Assembly: GCA_028829895.1 (NCBI GenBank)
Contig: CM054181.1
Location: 9,881,001 to 9,945,000, forward strand
Origin: Sinotaia quadrata
Lineage: Eukaryota > Mollusca > Gastropoda > Architaenioglossa > Viviparidae
Reading direction: 5' to 3'
DNA: 64,000 nt
The translations under genes and the position numbers were made by a program. Position 1 is the stretch's first letter, and every line of letters begins with the position of its first letter. Positions 39,756 to 52,192 of this stretch are shown one piece after another. Below the pieces are notes generated by a model. It saw nothing but the letters and a program-made list of their open reading frames with translations, was not told where the DNA came from and ran no database searches.

Positions 39756-42700
39756 TGCAGAAGTCACCTTTACGGGTCAGGTGCATGCATGGATAACATT
39801 GTTAGTACAGAAGAAAATAAACAATTAAAAAAACAACCTACAAACACACAAATAGTATTGACTGCACAACAAGCTGGCTGTGACAGGGCACGCCACTTAG
39901 TTAATGAAATTATCATTATTATTCATTAATCTTTCACAACTAATTTCAAGTGATGAGAATAATAAATTTATTTTATTAATGATCCTCCAACAGACACCAC
40001 TCGTCTCTCGCTTGGCTGATATTTTGACGTTGTAATCGATTTTTTCTCTATTCCACAACATTTACAGTCACATAATGTTTCCGTGAGTGGAAAACTTCTT
40101 ACTAAAGGAGAAGACAAATCCATCTTTAATCTATATTTAGCGAGCCCCCTATCCACCCACTTTCTTCTCCAACATAAGTAACATTATCGATATGCATACG
40201 AAGGTCAATAAATTTATTAATGAACAATCAAATATACATATAACAATTACAATGAAATATATAACTTGACATCAATATTTCACAAATTCACATTTGGATA
40301 ACTATTATTTACAGTCTCTCTCTGCATATATATGTATAAGAAAAAAATATAATTACAATTTAACAAAAGAGTCAATATTAAGTGCAGGTTAATCCTATCA
40401 GAGAATAAAAATGGATTTATTAGAGTTAAATGAGTAAATTTACATAACCTGGATTAAGCACTGTTTGACAGTCTTTCACTTGCTTTTGCAACAATGTCAC
40501 AGTGTCAGCTCACAGTATTTCACTTGCCTTTGCAACAATATCACAATGTCAAAATATCTGAGTTCAGCATGTGTTCCCACCACTCACAAGGAAACTGATG
40601 CATTGCTATATTTCAAACATCTCCTCACTGTGTCACTTCCTTCAAGTAGAAAATGATCAAAGTGACACTTGTAATTTCACTGTACTAGAATTCTCCAGAG
40701 GGTACCCAGCATAGTTGCTCTGATACACTGATAGTGCATAACATACTCTTTTATGCTTACATGCTCTGCAATACACTCTGCAAGTTTCCCCGTGCTTTCC
40801 CAGTCACTCAAGTTTTGACCAGTGAACAAACTAAAGGTAGCTGGAAACTTAAATGTTGAACTTGACACTCACAGCTCAAGGTTGAACTCACACTCACAGG
40901 GTGAGATTCAAACCAAAAAAGGCACTTGATTACTGCAACATATAATTAAGGAGCAAGCCTAAGTTTCCTATTCATCACAATATAACTCCACTCTATCCTA
41001 CATTCCATCCTCAAACTTACAATTTCTGCAACAGTATTCATTAGCCCCATGCACAACATTGGTAAAATAAATACAATGACATCATCAATGATTGTATTAT
41101 TTCCCCTTTTAAGCTTTATTCTTTTATGACAGCAATGAGTATGCAGAATGATGTAGAAAACATAGGGGTAAGATATATATTTATGTACGGTTCCTTAGAT
41201 GGTAAAATCCATGGTCTGGCACTTGTCAGATCCCAAGGATGCCAGACTAAATAGTCTCAACCTGTTTAATTTTACAATGCCTTGTTATATCTCATAAGCA
41301 AAGTTCTTTTAATGTTTACTGCATAATTTTCATCATTCCATACACTCTTTACAATGTTTTAATCCATTAACAATGTATGGTACTGTAGCAAGAATCAGTG
41401 CAAAAGTACTCACTGCAATGCTCTTGTGGTCACTACTCATTTGTTGTATTTAATATGGGTTCAGTTTATAACCAATGGCGAGAAGATTGTAAACAGTTGA
41501 ATAGTACAGTTTCAATTAGGAAGAGGATGGACAACGTAAAATAAGGCCGGAAATCAATGTGTACTTTGATAATGAGTGTAAACGGATAACAGAAAACAAA
41601 CACAGTCTTGTTACTGCAAGTAATTGTATCATTTACCTTACGTTCATGACAATGGTCAAAATCTCGATAAAAATGTCGATTAAAATAGGTTCTCTCGTGG
41701 CAATTATGCTGCATGCAAGCAATGAATCAATTTGTTTATTGCTCTGGGGCCAATGTTGAAACACTGCTTCAGTTCATTCTCCATCTACTGAAAATTTTTC
41801 ATTGATTCAAAACAGTTGGCTCCACCCACATGAAAATAATTAAAATAAAATTTCACTGAAAAAATAAACAGAGTTAATAGTGAAATTAAAAGATTGTAAA
41901 ACTGATTGGCTCTTGGAGTTGGCACTATGCTTATTTCTACAAAGAGAACCATTTTGTTTTTCAAACTGGATCCCCATCAAATTCTGCATCAACAGTGATT
42001 TACTTCTATATAAACTGGAATGCACAGTATCTGATTCCAGTACCTAGCTGAATAAAAGCATTTACAAAGAAAGGGTAGAGGAAAGGGAAAATTCTAGCAT
42101 AATAAGCACTGTCATTCTGAGTACTATCTGCCTTAGACAGGAAAAACCCATGGCACTGGGCATGAGGAACAGGTAAAAAAAACAAACCAGTAATATGGTA
42201 AGGGTGGATTTAATGGGGTCCAGATGGCATAAAGAATAAATAGGCAAGATAACCTAAGGACGCTTCTTTCCAGCATAGCCTTTTTAGTGCAGGAATGTCC
42301 ATGTAAGTTACAACACAGTTTAAATGAATAGATAGTCAAAAACTTTGACTAGAACTAGAAGAAGAAAGATAAGGGGAAAGAGTTGATTTTCTTCCAGAGC
42401 GTGTAAACTGTAAAGCAAAAAACCTGAAGGAAGGTATGTGCAAAATTATCAGTTTACAGAGCAAATGAGCAATTAAAAATATACATTAATGAATTTTCTT
42501 TTGCAGGAAGTTCTTAAAAATTGTGAATCTGGGAATACCTCAACTTCACCACTGAATTTTTATGTGTATAATGATATATTTAGAAGCTGCATAAAAATTA
42601 TTGCAAAGTTTTAAGTTGCTTTGGGCTCGAACTTAAAATTTGCTTGTGGCAACATTATTGTCCTCTCATGGCAAGTGACTCGAGGGAGAAAACTCAGCAA

Positions 42701-43290
42701 TGAAATATTTTTAACAAAACCAGAGTTGTGTCCATGTCAAAGTTTGACTGAGAATTTTGTGCTTAGAAAGAAAGGAATATAAGTAGTGTGTATCTACTTT
42801 TAAATAGGGCTTGGATAATATGAAAATGGAACTGAATTCATGCTGAACTTATTTGGTTCTTGCCACAGGCCCACCTAGGACAGGTTATATTGAAAAACTG
42901 TGTAAAAATCAAAACAGTTTGTGAGTTAGGGAAGTCCAAGACAACCAGAACATTCAGTGACAGTGTTAGATTAGCTGTTCCTGTGCAACTTATTCAGGCT
43001 TCGGCCCTACATATTAATTTCAATTTTCTTTCATTTAAATTTGTTATTGTTTTATAAAGTTTCTTATTTTCACTTTTACTCTTCTTGTTAAATTCTATCA
43101 CTTCATTATTTATGTATTATCATTCTATAATGTTTGTATTGTTCTTGTTGTGGTACCACTACCAGTGGGTGACTTGTATACAGAGCTATTTCTCAAAGTG
43201 TAGAACCAATTTTATCTGTATGTCCATCATCCATTCAATTTCCATCATAGGGTATTTGTTCTTATCGGACCAAGAAAGGGATGGGTGCGA
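39756..43290. other. Long AT-rich stretch without a recognised gene
   Basis: I see only short frames. A ~57-bp duplication lies at 40465-40560 (TTTCACTTGC, TTTGCAACAAT). The minus-strand frame at 40677-40868 (63 aa) has no recognised motif and no clear splice sites. Part of this could be untranslated sequence of an unseen gene. Confidence 0.4.
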
Positions 43291-43550
43291 GAGCACAATA
43301 TACACATAAGACTGACATAAATATATTAAGATTGATGTACACTGTAAGACCGACATAAATATAGTAAGATTGATGTACACTGTAGACTGACATATAGTAA
43401 AATTGATGTACACTGTAAGACTGACATAAATATAGTAAGATTGATGTACACTGTAAGACTGACATAAATATAGTAAGTCTGATGTAAACTATAAGACTGA
43501 GATATATGAGACTGATGTAAACTGTAAGATTGATGTGTATTAACAGACGG
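43290..43550. repeat. 38-bp tandem repeat, ~6 copies
   Basis: The unit is GTAAGACTGACATAAATATA plus GTAAGATTGATGTACACT, decaying toward both ends. Confidence 0.9.
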
Positions 43551-43769
43551 ATGCAGTCACTGGATTTCAGCAAGTTGCTCAAGACAATTGTGGAATACAG
43601 ACATGTTTATGTAAATAAATCATAAATACATGTATTCACATGCAACAAAATCAAAACTACATTTTTACAGAAAATACTACCATCAAGTTTATTTTTCTTT
43701 ATTCTTAGATAAGTCATGAACTTAAGTGAATGAGTGAAACAGTCAGTTATCATATGAATATAGTCCAGC

Positions 43770-43860
43770 CTGTCTACTGCAGTGACTCTCAAATGATAGT
43801 CTAGGGACCACTGGAAGTCCATTGTGACTTTTTCAGTGGTCCACATAAATATTGTCCAAG
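43770..43860. mobile_element. Possible hAT-type terminus remnant
   Basis: CTGCAGTGACTCTCAAATGA, then GGGACCACTGGAAGTCC and AGTGGTCCACATAAAT resemble the terminal sequences of hAT transposons (CAGTGG-CTCTCAA...GGACCACT). No partner end was identified. Confidence 0.25.
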
Positions 43861-44490
43861 TGTGAGTAGGTGCCCCTTTTATGCTGTTAACACTGTGTTC
43901 ACAAGCATTGCAATGAGAAGACAATCCAAACCAGAAATAAATAAATAAAGTGATGCCTATGGCATATCATCATCAAAAGTCCTTGCAGTACAGCTGTCTG
44001 CAGGTTAAATGGGGCTTCGTTTCTAATAATTATATTCTAATTTATTTATATAACTTTATTAACTTGACTTAAATGTTTAATACATATATAGTATAAAAAA
44101 GGATTTTAAGTTAAATTAGATCTAGCGTTTACAATAATAAATATTGCTTTACAATGGAAAACAATTAGTTGCATTTTTGAAAAGGCAGGTATCAAGTTAG
44201 TACAACAGGAATTTAGATTAAAACCCATTATTTCTTATCCATTAGACTTCAAACAAAGTTCTCATTACATGGATACTCATGTTTGATAATTCAGGCATTG
44301 TCAAAGATCCACCTTAGAAAATTAGTAATAGGAATAAAATATTTTTAGATTAGTGGATGGCAAATAGCCACAATAACCAAAACATACTCACTTAAAAGTT
44401 AATGCAAGTAAGATGAACACAGATTAATAGACATAAAGTAACAATATGTAGTAACCACAGTAACAATTAGCACAGTGAGGACAGGAACCA
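43861..44490. other. AT-rich, nothing recognised
   Basis: No coding or structural feature that I can support. Confidence 0.4.
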
Positions 44491-46353
44491 GTAAAACAGA
44501 CCTGCCTACCCCCCACCTTAGGAAACCAGAAGATCACTGGTCCAAAACCAGAAGATTTTGAATGGAAACCAGAAGATTTTATGCGGAGTCTGGCTTTTTA
44601 ATAGAAATACCAATAATATAAAATAAATGCAAAATAAAAAAAATAATGTTAATATTTGTAAATAAACTTACCAATAATGTAATGATTAATGCAAAGCACA
44701 ACAATTTGTCTACATTTTGTCTAGTCTCCATTCCACTGTTTATTTTAGATGAATTTTTGTCAAGCACACCAAGTGTTAGGCAGTTTTATTTAGATATTTC
44801 TTTAGACTTCATTTGAAGAAGGATCTTCACATTTCAGAATAATGGGCCATTGAAGTACCGCATCATGATTTTCACTTTTACAGAAATTCATTAAATATTT
44901 CATAAATGGATTTTTTTAAAAATATATATTTAACTTTTTATTATCTAATGTACAAGCCACAAAAAGGAACATGTGCCTATTGAAAAATTTTAAGAAAAAA
45001 GTTATGATTTTTTTTTTTATTGTACCCATCTAAAATATATATTTTGGGAGAACATGTAGAATTTAAAAAAATAAAATTTACTTAAACCTAAGGCATATAG
45101 GTTTTCATCCATGCACAACCTTTTAATTTTATGTATGAGAAACTAGTATACCAAATTTCAGGGACATGGAATAATTACAACTATTCAAAAGGGGTCTTAC
45201 CATTTAGTTCAACAGAGGAAAAAAGTCATTTTGAGAAAAACACATTTAAAGTAAAATAAAGACTACAGAACTTTAAAAGTGTTCAAGTGATTTATTTTTT
45301 AAAAATAAATATACCCTATCCATACTACATTGGACTGCTCTTAGTCATTTAGCTCTCTCAGAATTAAATATACTAATACTATATATTACTATCCTTTACA
45401 TCCTCAGTGTACAGTCTTTTTATTTTCTAATACTACATAGAACCAGAATATTGCAAAGAAATTTTTAAAAAAATATATTTATCAATCCACATTAATAAAA
45501 TTTGGAATATATGTTGTCTTTGTTATGAGAAAGCAATACCAGTTATTAGTTTTAGAATATCTGGTTCAGATATTAATTTATAAATGATTTAAATATATAA
45601 AACACCTGTATTTTTCTAAATTTACATGTCCATTAGACTAGAGAAAAAACAGTGAAAGTCTTCCTGTAACATTTAAAATGTTATTAAAAAGACATTATTC
45701 TTCAATAAGCATGCTTTGTTAATTAAGAATTGGATATGATTAATATTATTATTTTTAATGTTTTATGCATTTCTTTTGTCTTCAAATGTTCAATGTATGT
45801 GTATTTATTATCATGCCTTAAATTCTATTATAATAATGTGTGTACTGCGTAATCACAAAATATCAACGGCTAATTTACAAATACATGTATATATATAGGC
45901 CTATATATATTTCTAATTTTTTATTATTTTTTTTAGCAGAAATGATTAAAATAAAAAATTCGACTAAATCAAAATGTTCACAATTCCGTAAATTACTTTC
46001 AAACAAATTGGACTCAGGATCATTTATCATTTATCGCCGATGATCTTTTGTTTTAAAACTTGTGTCACTTTTTTTTTTAAAATAAATTTTGAAGCCTTAC
46101 ATATTATATAAGAATAATTACAACGGATTCTAGAAAAATGATTATTTGAACCTCAATGCGGTTTCAAACATAGGCCTACCGTTATTGAAAACGCCAATCT
46201 TTTTCCTAGCATTGCAATATAATTCGTCAAAGTAGCTCGTTTTGGACGGATAATTTCTGAAGAAAATTGCATAGACTGTCTTACATGTAAGTTGAATGTT
46301 ATTTATTAAAGTAAATATTTCGTAATTGTCACGCATATACTATCGCTACGTGG

Positions 46354-46364
46354 CCGCCATTTTG
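46354..46364 (-). promoter_or_regulatory. YY1-like initiator motif inside the transposon
   Basis: The minus strand reads AAAATGGCGGC, a match to the YY1 consensus frequent at start sites of animal housekeeping genes. It lies in the locally CpG-containing stretch 46330-46650. It may be the transposon's own promoter. Confidence 0.4.
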
Positions 46365-46520
46365 AAAAAGCGAACTTCGTCTATCGGTCGAACGGGCAGT
46401 AAAAACGTTATGAACCGAATTTGCTTATCCCGCTAAGCTCTGACTTCTCAACATAAAAAATATTTAAAGAAAATGTTTATTTCACGAGCGAAATTCTGTT
46501 TTGTCAACTAAAATTAATAA

Positions 46521-46636
46521 CGGCCGACGAATAAGATTCCGGAAGTGTTAGAAAAGGACTCGTATGCTGAAGAGCTCATAGCAGACGACAGAGAAGCAGT
46601 TAGAGTTACGCCGCCGTTAGCTCTATTGAACGCACG
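46521..46636 (+). other. Possible exon ending at a strong splice donor
   Basis: A 38-codon plus-strand frame (contains VLEKDSYAEELIADD) follows a stop at 46518 and runs into the donor GCACG/GTAAGT. There is no in-frame Met. It could be an internal exon of the transposon's gene or chance. Product not recognised. Confidence 0.25.
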
Positions 46637-46791
46637 GTAAGTTTTCGTCCTGTCATAATCGATCGTGAAAAAAAAAATTGAAAATGAAAATGAAAGCGGA
46701 AGATTTCTTTTGGAAGCGGAAGAGCGGGAGATTCGAGGTAAAAGCGGGAGATTCTTCCGCTAAAAGCGGAAGGTAGGCAGGTATGGTAAAA

Positions 46792-47065
46792 GTTAGGATT
46801 TCAAGGACAAGAAGAATAACAAATAACACAATGTGGACATCGATACTAAATATTATGAGGACATCAACAGTAGCAATTATAATTAGAAGGAGAATAGCAG
46901 TAATAATAAATATTAGAAAGAGAGTAACTGTAATAATTAACATTACAAGGAGAATAACAGTGACAAATAACATTACAAAGATACCAAAAATAGTAACAAT
47001 TAACATTACAAGAATGACAACCATAGTAACAAAGGGAACAGTAACAATTAACAAGGACAATATAA
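46792..47065. repeat. Degenerate ~30-bp repeat, AACATTACAAGGAGAATAAC type
   Basis: Loose repeats of GTAACAATTAACATTACAAG between the transposon and the 3' end of MRPS9. Open frames on both strands follow from it. Confidence 0.7.
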
Positions 47066-47099
47066 GATAAAAAACTTTATTTCTTCAAGTCAAATTTAT

Positions 47100-47105
47100 T
47101 TTATT
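47100..47105 (-). terminator. MRPS9: Polyadenylation signal of MRPS9
   Basis: AATAAA on the minus strand 47 bp after the stop codon. Further copies lie at 47095-47100 and 47085-47090, giving a short 3' UTR. Confidence 0.65.
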
Positions 47106-47151
47106 AAAAGCTGTAACAGTAAATGTGTCAAGTCAGCGTGCTATGTCCACT

Positions 47152-47164
47152 TCACCTCTTTTTC
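47152..47164 (-). CDS. MRPS9: MRPS9 terminal exon, 13 coding bases
   Basis: After the acceptor TCTGCTCTGCAG it supplies G AAA AAG AGG TGA. Joined to the preceding exon (...AAG TTT ACT TG) it gives the family C-terminus KFTWKKR and stop. The preceding donor is the non-canonical-looking TTG/GTCAGT. Without splicing, the frame would run to a stop at 47987-47989 with a non-conserved tail. Confidence 0.88.
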
Positions 47165-50100
47165 CTGCAGAGCAGAGAAAACAAAACGTAAGTCAGAACC
47201 AGCCCCTACACATCAAACTCTAGTCACAAACCTACAGAAATCAAGGACTCAGTCCATGATATAATACAGAATAACTCACTGCAATATAACATTTGCTGCA
47301 AACAAACACCAGTCCACAATGACTTGCAATAATAACAACAACTAGGATAATAATAATACTAGAGAATTGTTGCTGCTTAATACTAGAGTAATTAGGTCAT
47401 TTGCTAGAAACAGCTTATTGAATAAAAGAAGTGCTGAGATCTGGAGAGTGCATAAATATGGACTCAATGCTACAAGGTGATGGCAGTTTGAGAAATGTGG
47501 GCAGATCAATGAGACATAAATGAAACTCTTGAACTAGAAAAAGTAACGTTAAATAATATCAAACTAAAAATACTATAATAAATAGAAATTATGAAAAGAA
47601 ACAAGTGAAATAAATGTGTGATGACTGAGGTAAATGTACAAACCTGATAAATTTACAATTCAGTAAATGTAAGATGACTGAAGCAAATGTACGAAGACTG
47701 GTAAATTTATAATTAAGGTAAACATAAGATGAATGAGGTAAATGTACAATGAATTGGGTAAATGTACCACTGGGGTAAATGTATGACTTAGTTAATACAT
47801 GAAGACTGGGTAATTGTACTATGAGGTAAATGTATGCTGAGGTAAATGTATCACTGGGGTAAATGTATGACTTAGTTAATACATGAAGACTGGGTAATTG
47901 TACTATGAGGTAAATGTATGCTGAGGTAAATGTATCACTGGGGTAAATGTATGACTTAGTTAATACATGATGACTGGGTAAGTGTACTATGGGGTAAATG
48001 TACAATGTATTATGACTGACCAAGTAAACTTTCTCCGTGCCCCTTCTTGGCCTGCCTTCTTTCGTTCCCGTGTTCTATAATCCAGTGTTAGCAAGCCAGC
48101 TAAAGAACGTGAACAGAATTAAAAATGACATACATTATTTGGTCCAGTATTGTAAATTTTAAAATACAATTATTTCTACCCATTGCTGCAAATTTTAACA
48201 CACAACTTCTCTTTCATTCATAAAACGTTTATCAATGAATGTTTAAAAATAAAAATATTATCAACAGTAACAAAGGTTAAGAAGCAGTGAGCTGATTAAT
48301 GATTCGGTTAAGACGTTTAATATTATTGACAAATAATATTTGTAAGTTCACTCAATAGGGAGTGGCAGCTAAGGCATCCACTTACCATAACGCATCTTTT
48401 CCCTCATGTCCATATCAACAAAAGTCGTCAATGCTTTGGACAATGCCAGACGAATGGCTCCCGACTGTCCAGTTTCACCTCCATCAGTTACCGTTGCTTC
48501 AACATCCACTTCACCAAGAAGACCAGTAAACTGTAAGGGTGTCATGATCTGTTCTCTGTTACAAATAATGATGTAGATAAATATTTTAATGAAATTCTTG
48601 TGTGGACTATAAAGCCAACTCTTATTTTCCTTACAAATAAAATAATCATCTTGCTTGCATAGTTTTGGTGCTCCATCCATGATGATAACTTTTTGAACAC
48701 CATCAACATATGAATAACTAACTCCACACCATTGTCTTTGCAGACAATGTGACACCACACTAAGGTGCGAAATCAGCTCAGGCCGGAAGCATTTTCCATA
48801 AACAACCACACTCTGACACCAGGCAAAAAGAATTGCTGATTAATTTTACACATACTTTTCTGAGATACAGAAGCACAATATGACACCAGACAAAAACAAC
48901 TGCCGATTAACTGTATACATACTTTTCTGAGATACAGAATCAGAACATAAGACACCTGACAAAAAAAATTGATGATTAGGATTGATGATATATATATATT
49001 TTTCTGAGATACAGAATCATAAGTGCAAAAACTGTGAATCAATAAGATTTTATGACACACTGCTCCTGTAAGTTTTCATAATAAGGTGGAAAAGAAAAGA
49101 AATTACAAATTTAATTCATGCTGGTGAACAGAAGAAAAAGTATCCAATGCCTGAAGCTATCTCCATAGCTAAAAAAAACATATCAGTAACTTATTAATCT
49201 AAAATCTGAGCATAGATAGATGTAGTTTTACAAAAAAGAAATCAAGTCAAACATATCCTAAACCAATCTATGTTTCCTATGCTGATTAATAATTAATGTC
49301 AATTAATAACTGAATAAACGCAGGCATTCTTACTGGCATATTGAATATATGCATATTGTTTGAAAGGGAAATAATTCTTATTCTGAGTGGAGTCTCCATG
49401 AAACTTTTAGAGCATTTTAGCCTAGATGAAAAACTCAATTTTGCAGAAGTAAGTAATAAACCGCATCAGTCCTACTGTGGTTAAAAATAATGTTTCAGTC
49501 TTACTGTGGTTAAAAATAATCTAAACAAACAGATTTTCACAATATTTTTATCCCGAGAGAAAAACTTGGGTTTGGGTTTTTCTCCAGTTCATGGTATAAC
49601 AATCTTAATCTTAATCTTACTAAGGATAATCCTTTTCCCAACAATGTCTACAGCATGAAGAAAGGTAATCTCAAACTTACAGACTATCACTTAATCTGTC
49701 CTCTTAACACTGCTTGCAGAACCAAAGTTTTACTGCACGAATAACATCTAACCTATCTGTTTACTGAGTTTTAAGTATAAATAAAAACTTGAAAAGTTGC
49801 AGAAAACAAATTAAATAATTCTTAAATATCTGACCAAACCAATACAAATCAAAATAGTTATCACCCACAAGGAGTCTCAATCCAGAAGTAGGATATGATG
49901 TTGCAAGTTAGTTAAATCCAAAGTTCTAAGCACATTAAGTGGGAATTCCTAGCAACTATATCTGGCATCCAAACAGTCTGCCTGCAGCATTGCTTAAAGT
50001 GTTAAAATCTGATTTATGATACATTATTTGTACAAATACCAATAACTGGCCTTATATACAACTATATCTGGCATCCAAACAGTCTGCCTGCAGCATTGCT

Positions 50101-52160
50101 TAAAGTGTTAAATATCTGATTTATTATATTATTTGCACAAATGCCAATAACTGCCCTTATATACAATTGGGCCTAATATATGGGTGCAAATATACACCAA
50201 GGCCTAATAACACAAATGGACCTAATTCACAAATGGGCACTGTTTTCAATCAGAAAGTAGTGATGCAGCTAATCTACCTGTGTACAATCTCCTTAAAGTA
50301 CTCAAGGTCTTTTCCATTGATGGTAAACTTTCCAGACCCTTTGATCCATACGGTCACCTGAGCTTTGGATTCCTTCCGCCAGCCTAACAAAATGACATTG
50401 AAAAGTAAAAACTATTTAAACAAGGCATAAATGGTTATACTGATAACATAATAAAAAGGCATTAATCTTCATGGTGATGAGTAAGAAAAAGGGCATAATT
50501 TTTATGATGATGAGTAAAAAAATGGGCATTAATCTTTGTGCTGATTTGTATAAACAGGGCATTAATCTTCATGTTGCTGACTAATAAAAAGGGCATTAAT
50601 CTCTTTGCTGATGAGCAATAAAAAGAGCATCTATCTTTATGCTGATGAGCCAATAAAAAACGGCATTAACTTTTATACCAATGAAAAACATTCTGCAAAA
50701 GTATAAGTGTATGTCTACAGCTAAACAACGTGCTAAAATCAAACTTCTTGGAGAGTTAGCATACATAAAAGAAGCACCAAAAGTTCTCATTACCCTCAGC
50801 TTTCATGTATGATCTTCCATTTTCATCCACAAGAGGCTGGAAAAATTAAAGAAATGAATATAATAAGTTACTTTGCAATAATATTACTGATAAGACATTA
50901 TAAACATTACTATTACTGATAAGATATTATAAACATTATATCTAGAGAGCTACAAAAGATGAATACAGGCACAAAAATTCTGCTAGAATTATATTTGTTG
51001 GTTTTTATCAATAAAACCAATTTAAATACCAAAAATAAATACAAGAGCACCACTATACAGTCACACACACTACAAATAACTTATAACTACAAATAAAAAA
51101 AACACCCAGCTATGTTGGCTAACAAAAAGTAAGAAGAATGCGTTTTAACTTTTCTTGGAAACAGACATATGGACATTGGGAATGAAATGAACCAAAATAA
51201 CAATAGTTACTGTGTGGAAGAACTAACACTTCTTTTAAAAAAAGTTTGAAAAATAGCCCTGGCTTGACATGTGTTGCTTGCACCAAACAAAAAGATTACT
51301 AAAAAAAAAACTTGCTATTTACTGGATAAGTTCTATTTTGTTTAACTTCCACTTTTGAGGTGTGCGCTATAGTCCTGGCTTTGCAAATAATGTGTGACAC
51401 CCACAGTATGCATGTCTGGCTGTATGATAGAAAAACCAGACTGACACCTCTGTCACAGTGACACACAGACTGATTATTATTTTTCTCTCTTACTCACACA
51501 TGCATGCAGCACCACTCATACATGAAGACCATTAAATAAAGTGTGACTAATTCTTCTCATTTTAAGTAATTAACACAAGTTGTTAGAAGGAAAAAAATTA
51601 CTAATACCCCTGTTAATCAACCCACCTGAGGAACATTCTGACTGAAAGTCTGAATCATGAGCGTGCGACGATACTTCATGATGAATTCTTCTTCTTTGTA
51701 GGACAGGGTTTGTTGAGCCAATTTGTTCATTAGGATCGTAAACTGCTTGTACTGTTCACACACATATATCCACACAAAATTAACTATATAAAAAGTGTTC
51801 ACTATTATACCATGTATTCAGTGACAATAATGACTACCTAAAACTTTATTTGAATTTTTTTCATCCTCTTTTTATTTCTTATAAGGAAAATACTTTTTGG
51901 TTAGCACTTATTCATGAGGGAGAAAGGAGCATTTACTTTTAAAAAGAAAATTGATAGAAAATTCCCGTTTTCTTTATTGAAAACAGATTTGAGGATGTTA
52001 CATTCTGTTTTCACAAATCTGATACATTTGATAGAAAATATTATCTTTCATTTTGTTGAAATACATTTGACAGAAAGACCTTTAGTTTGTTTCACAGAAA
52101 ATAATATACTCTATTTCAAACAAAACAAATCTTACACACTAACAAATTTAACAACAAATA

Positions 52161-52192
<32 letters not shown>

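Larger units (their letters stand above)
44497..46785. mobile_element. DNA transposon with 14-bp terminal inverted repeats, non-autonomous or decayed
   Basis: The left terminus CAGACCTGCCTACC (44497-44510) matches the inverted right terminus CATACCTGCCTACC (46785-46772) at 13 of 14 positions. The element is flanked by a perfect 6-bp direct repeat GTAAAA (44491-44496 and 46786-46791), as expected for a target-site duplication. Subterminal sequence is repetitive: ACCAGAAGATTTT motifs on the left, GCGGGAGATTC and GCGGAAGA motifs plus a hairpin (CTTCCGCT, AGCGGAAG) on the right. The 2289-bp interior has no transposase frame that I recognise. The right quarter is CpG-rich relative to its surroundings. 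A superfamily cannot be assigned by eye. Confidence 0.8.

Noticed and set aside
47987..48099. MRPS9 ending by read-through at 47987
   Set aside because: The tail is not conserved, whereas splicing to 47164 restores the family C-terminus KKR in frame with a poly(A) signal nearby.
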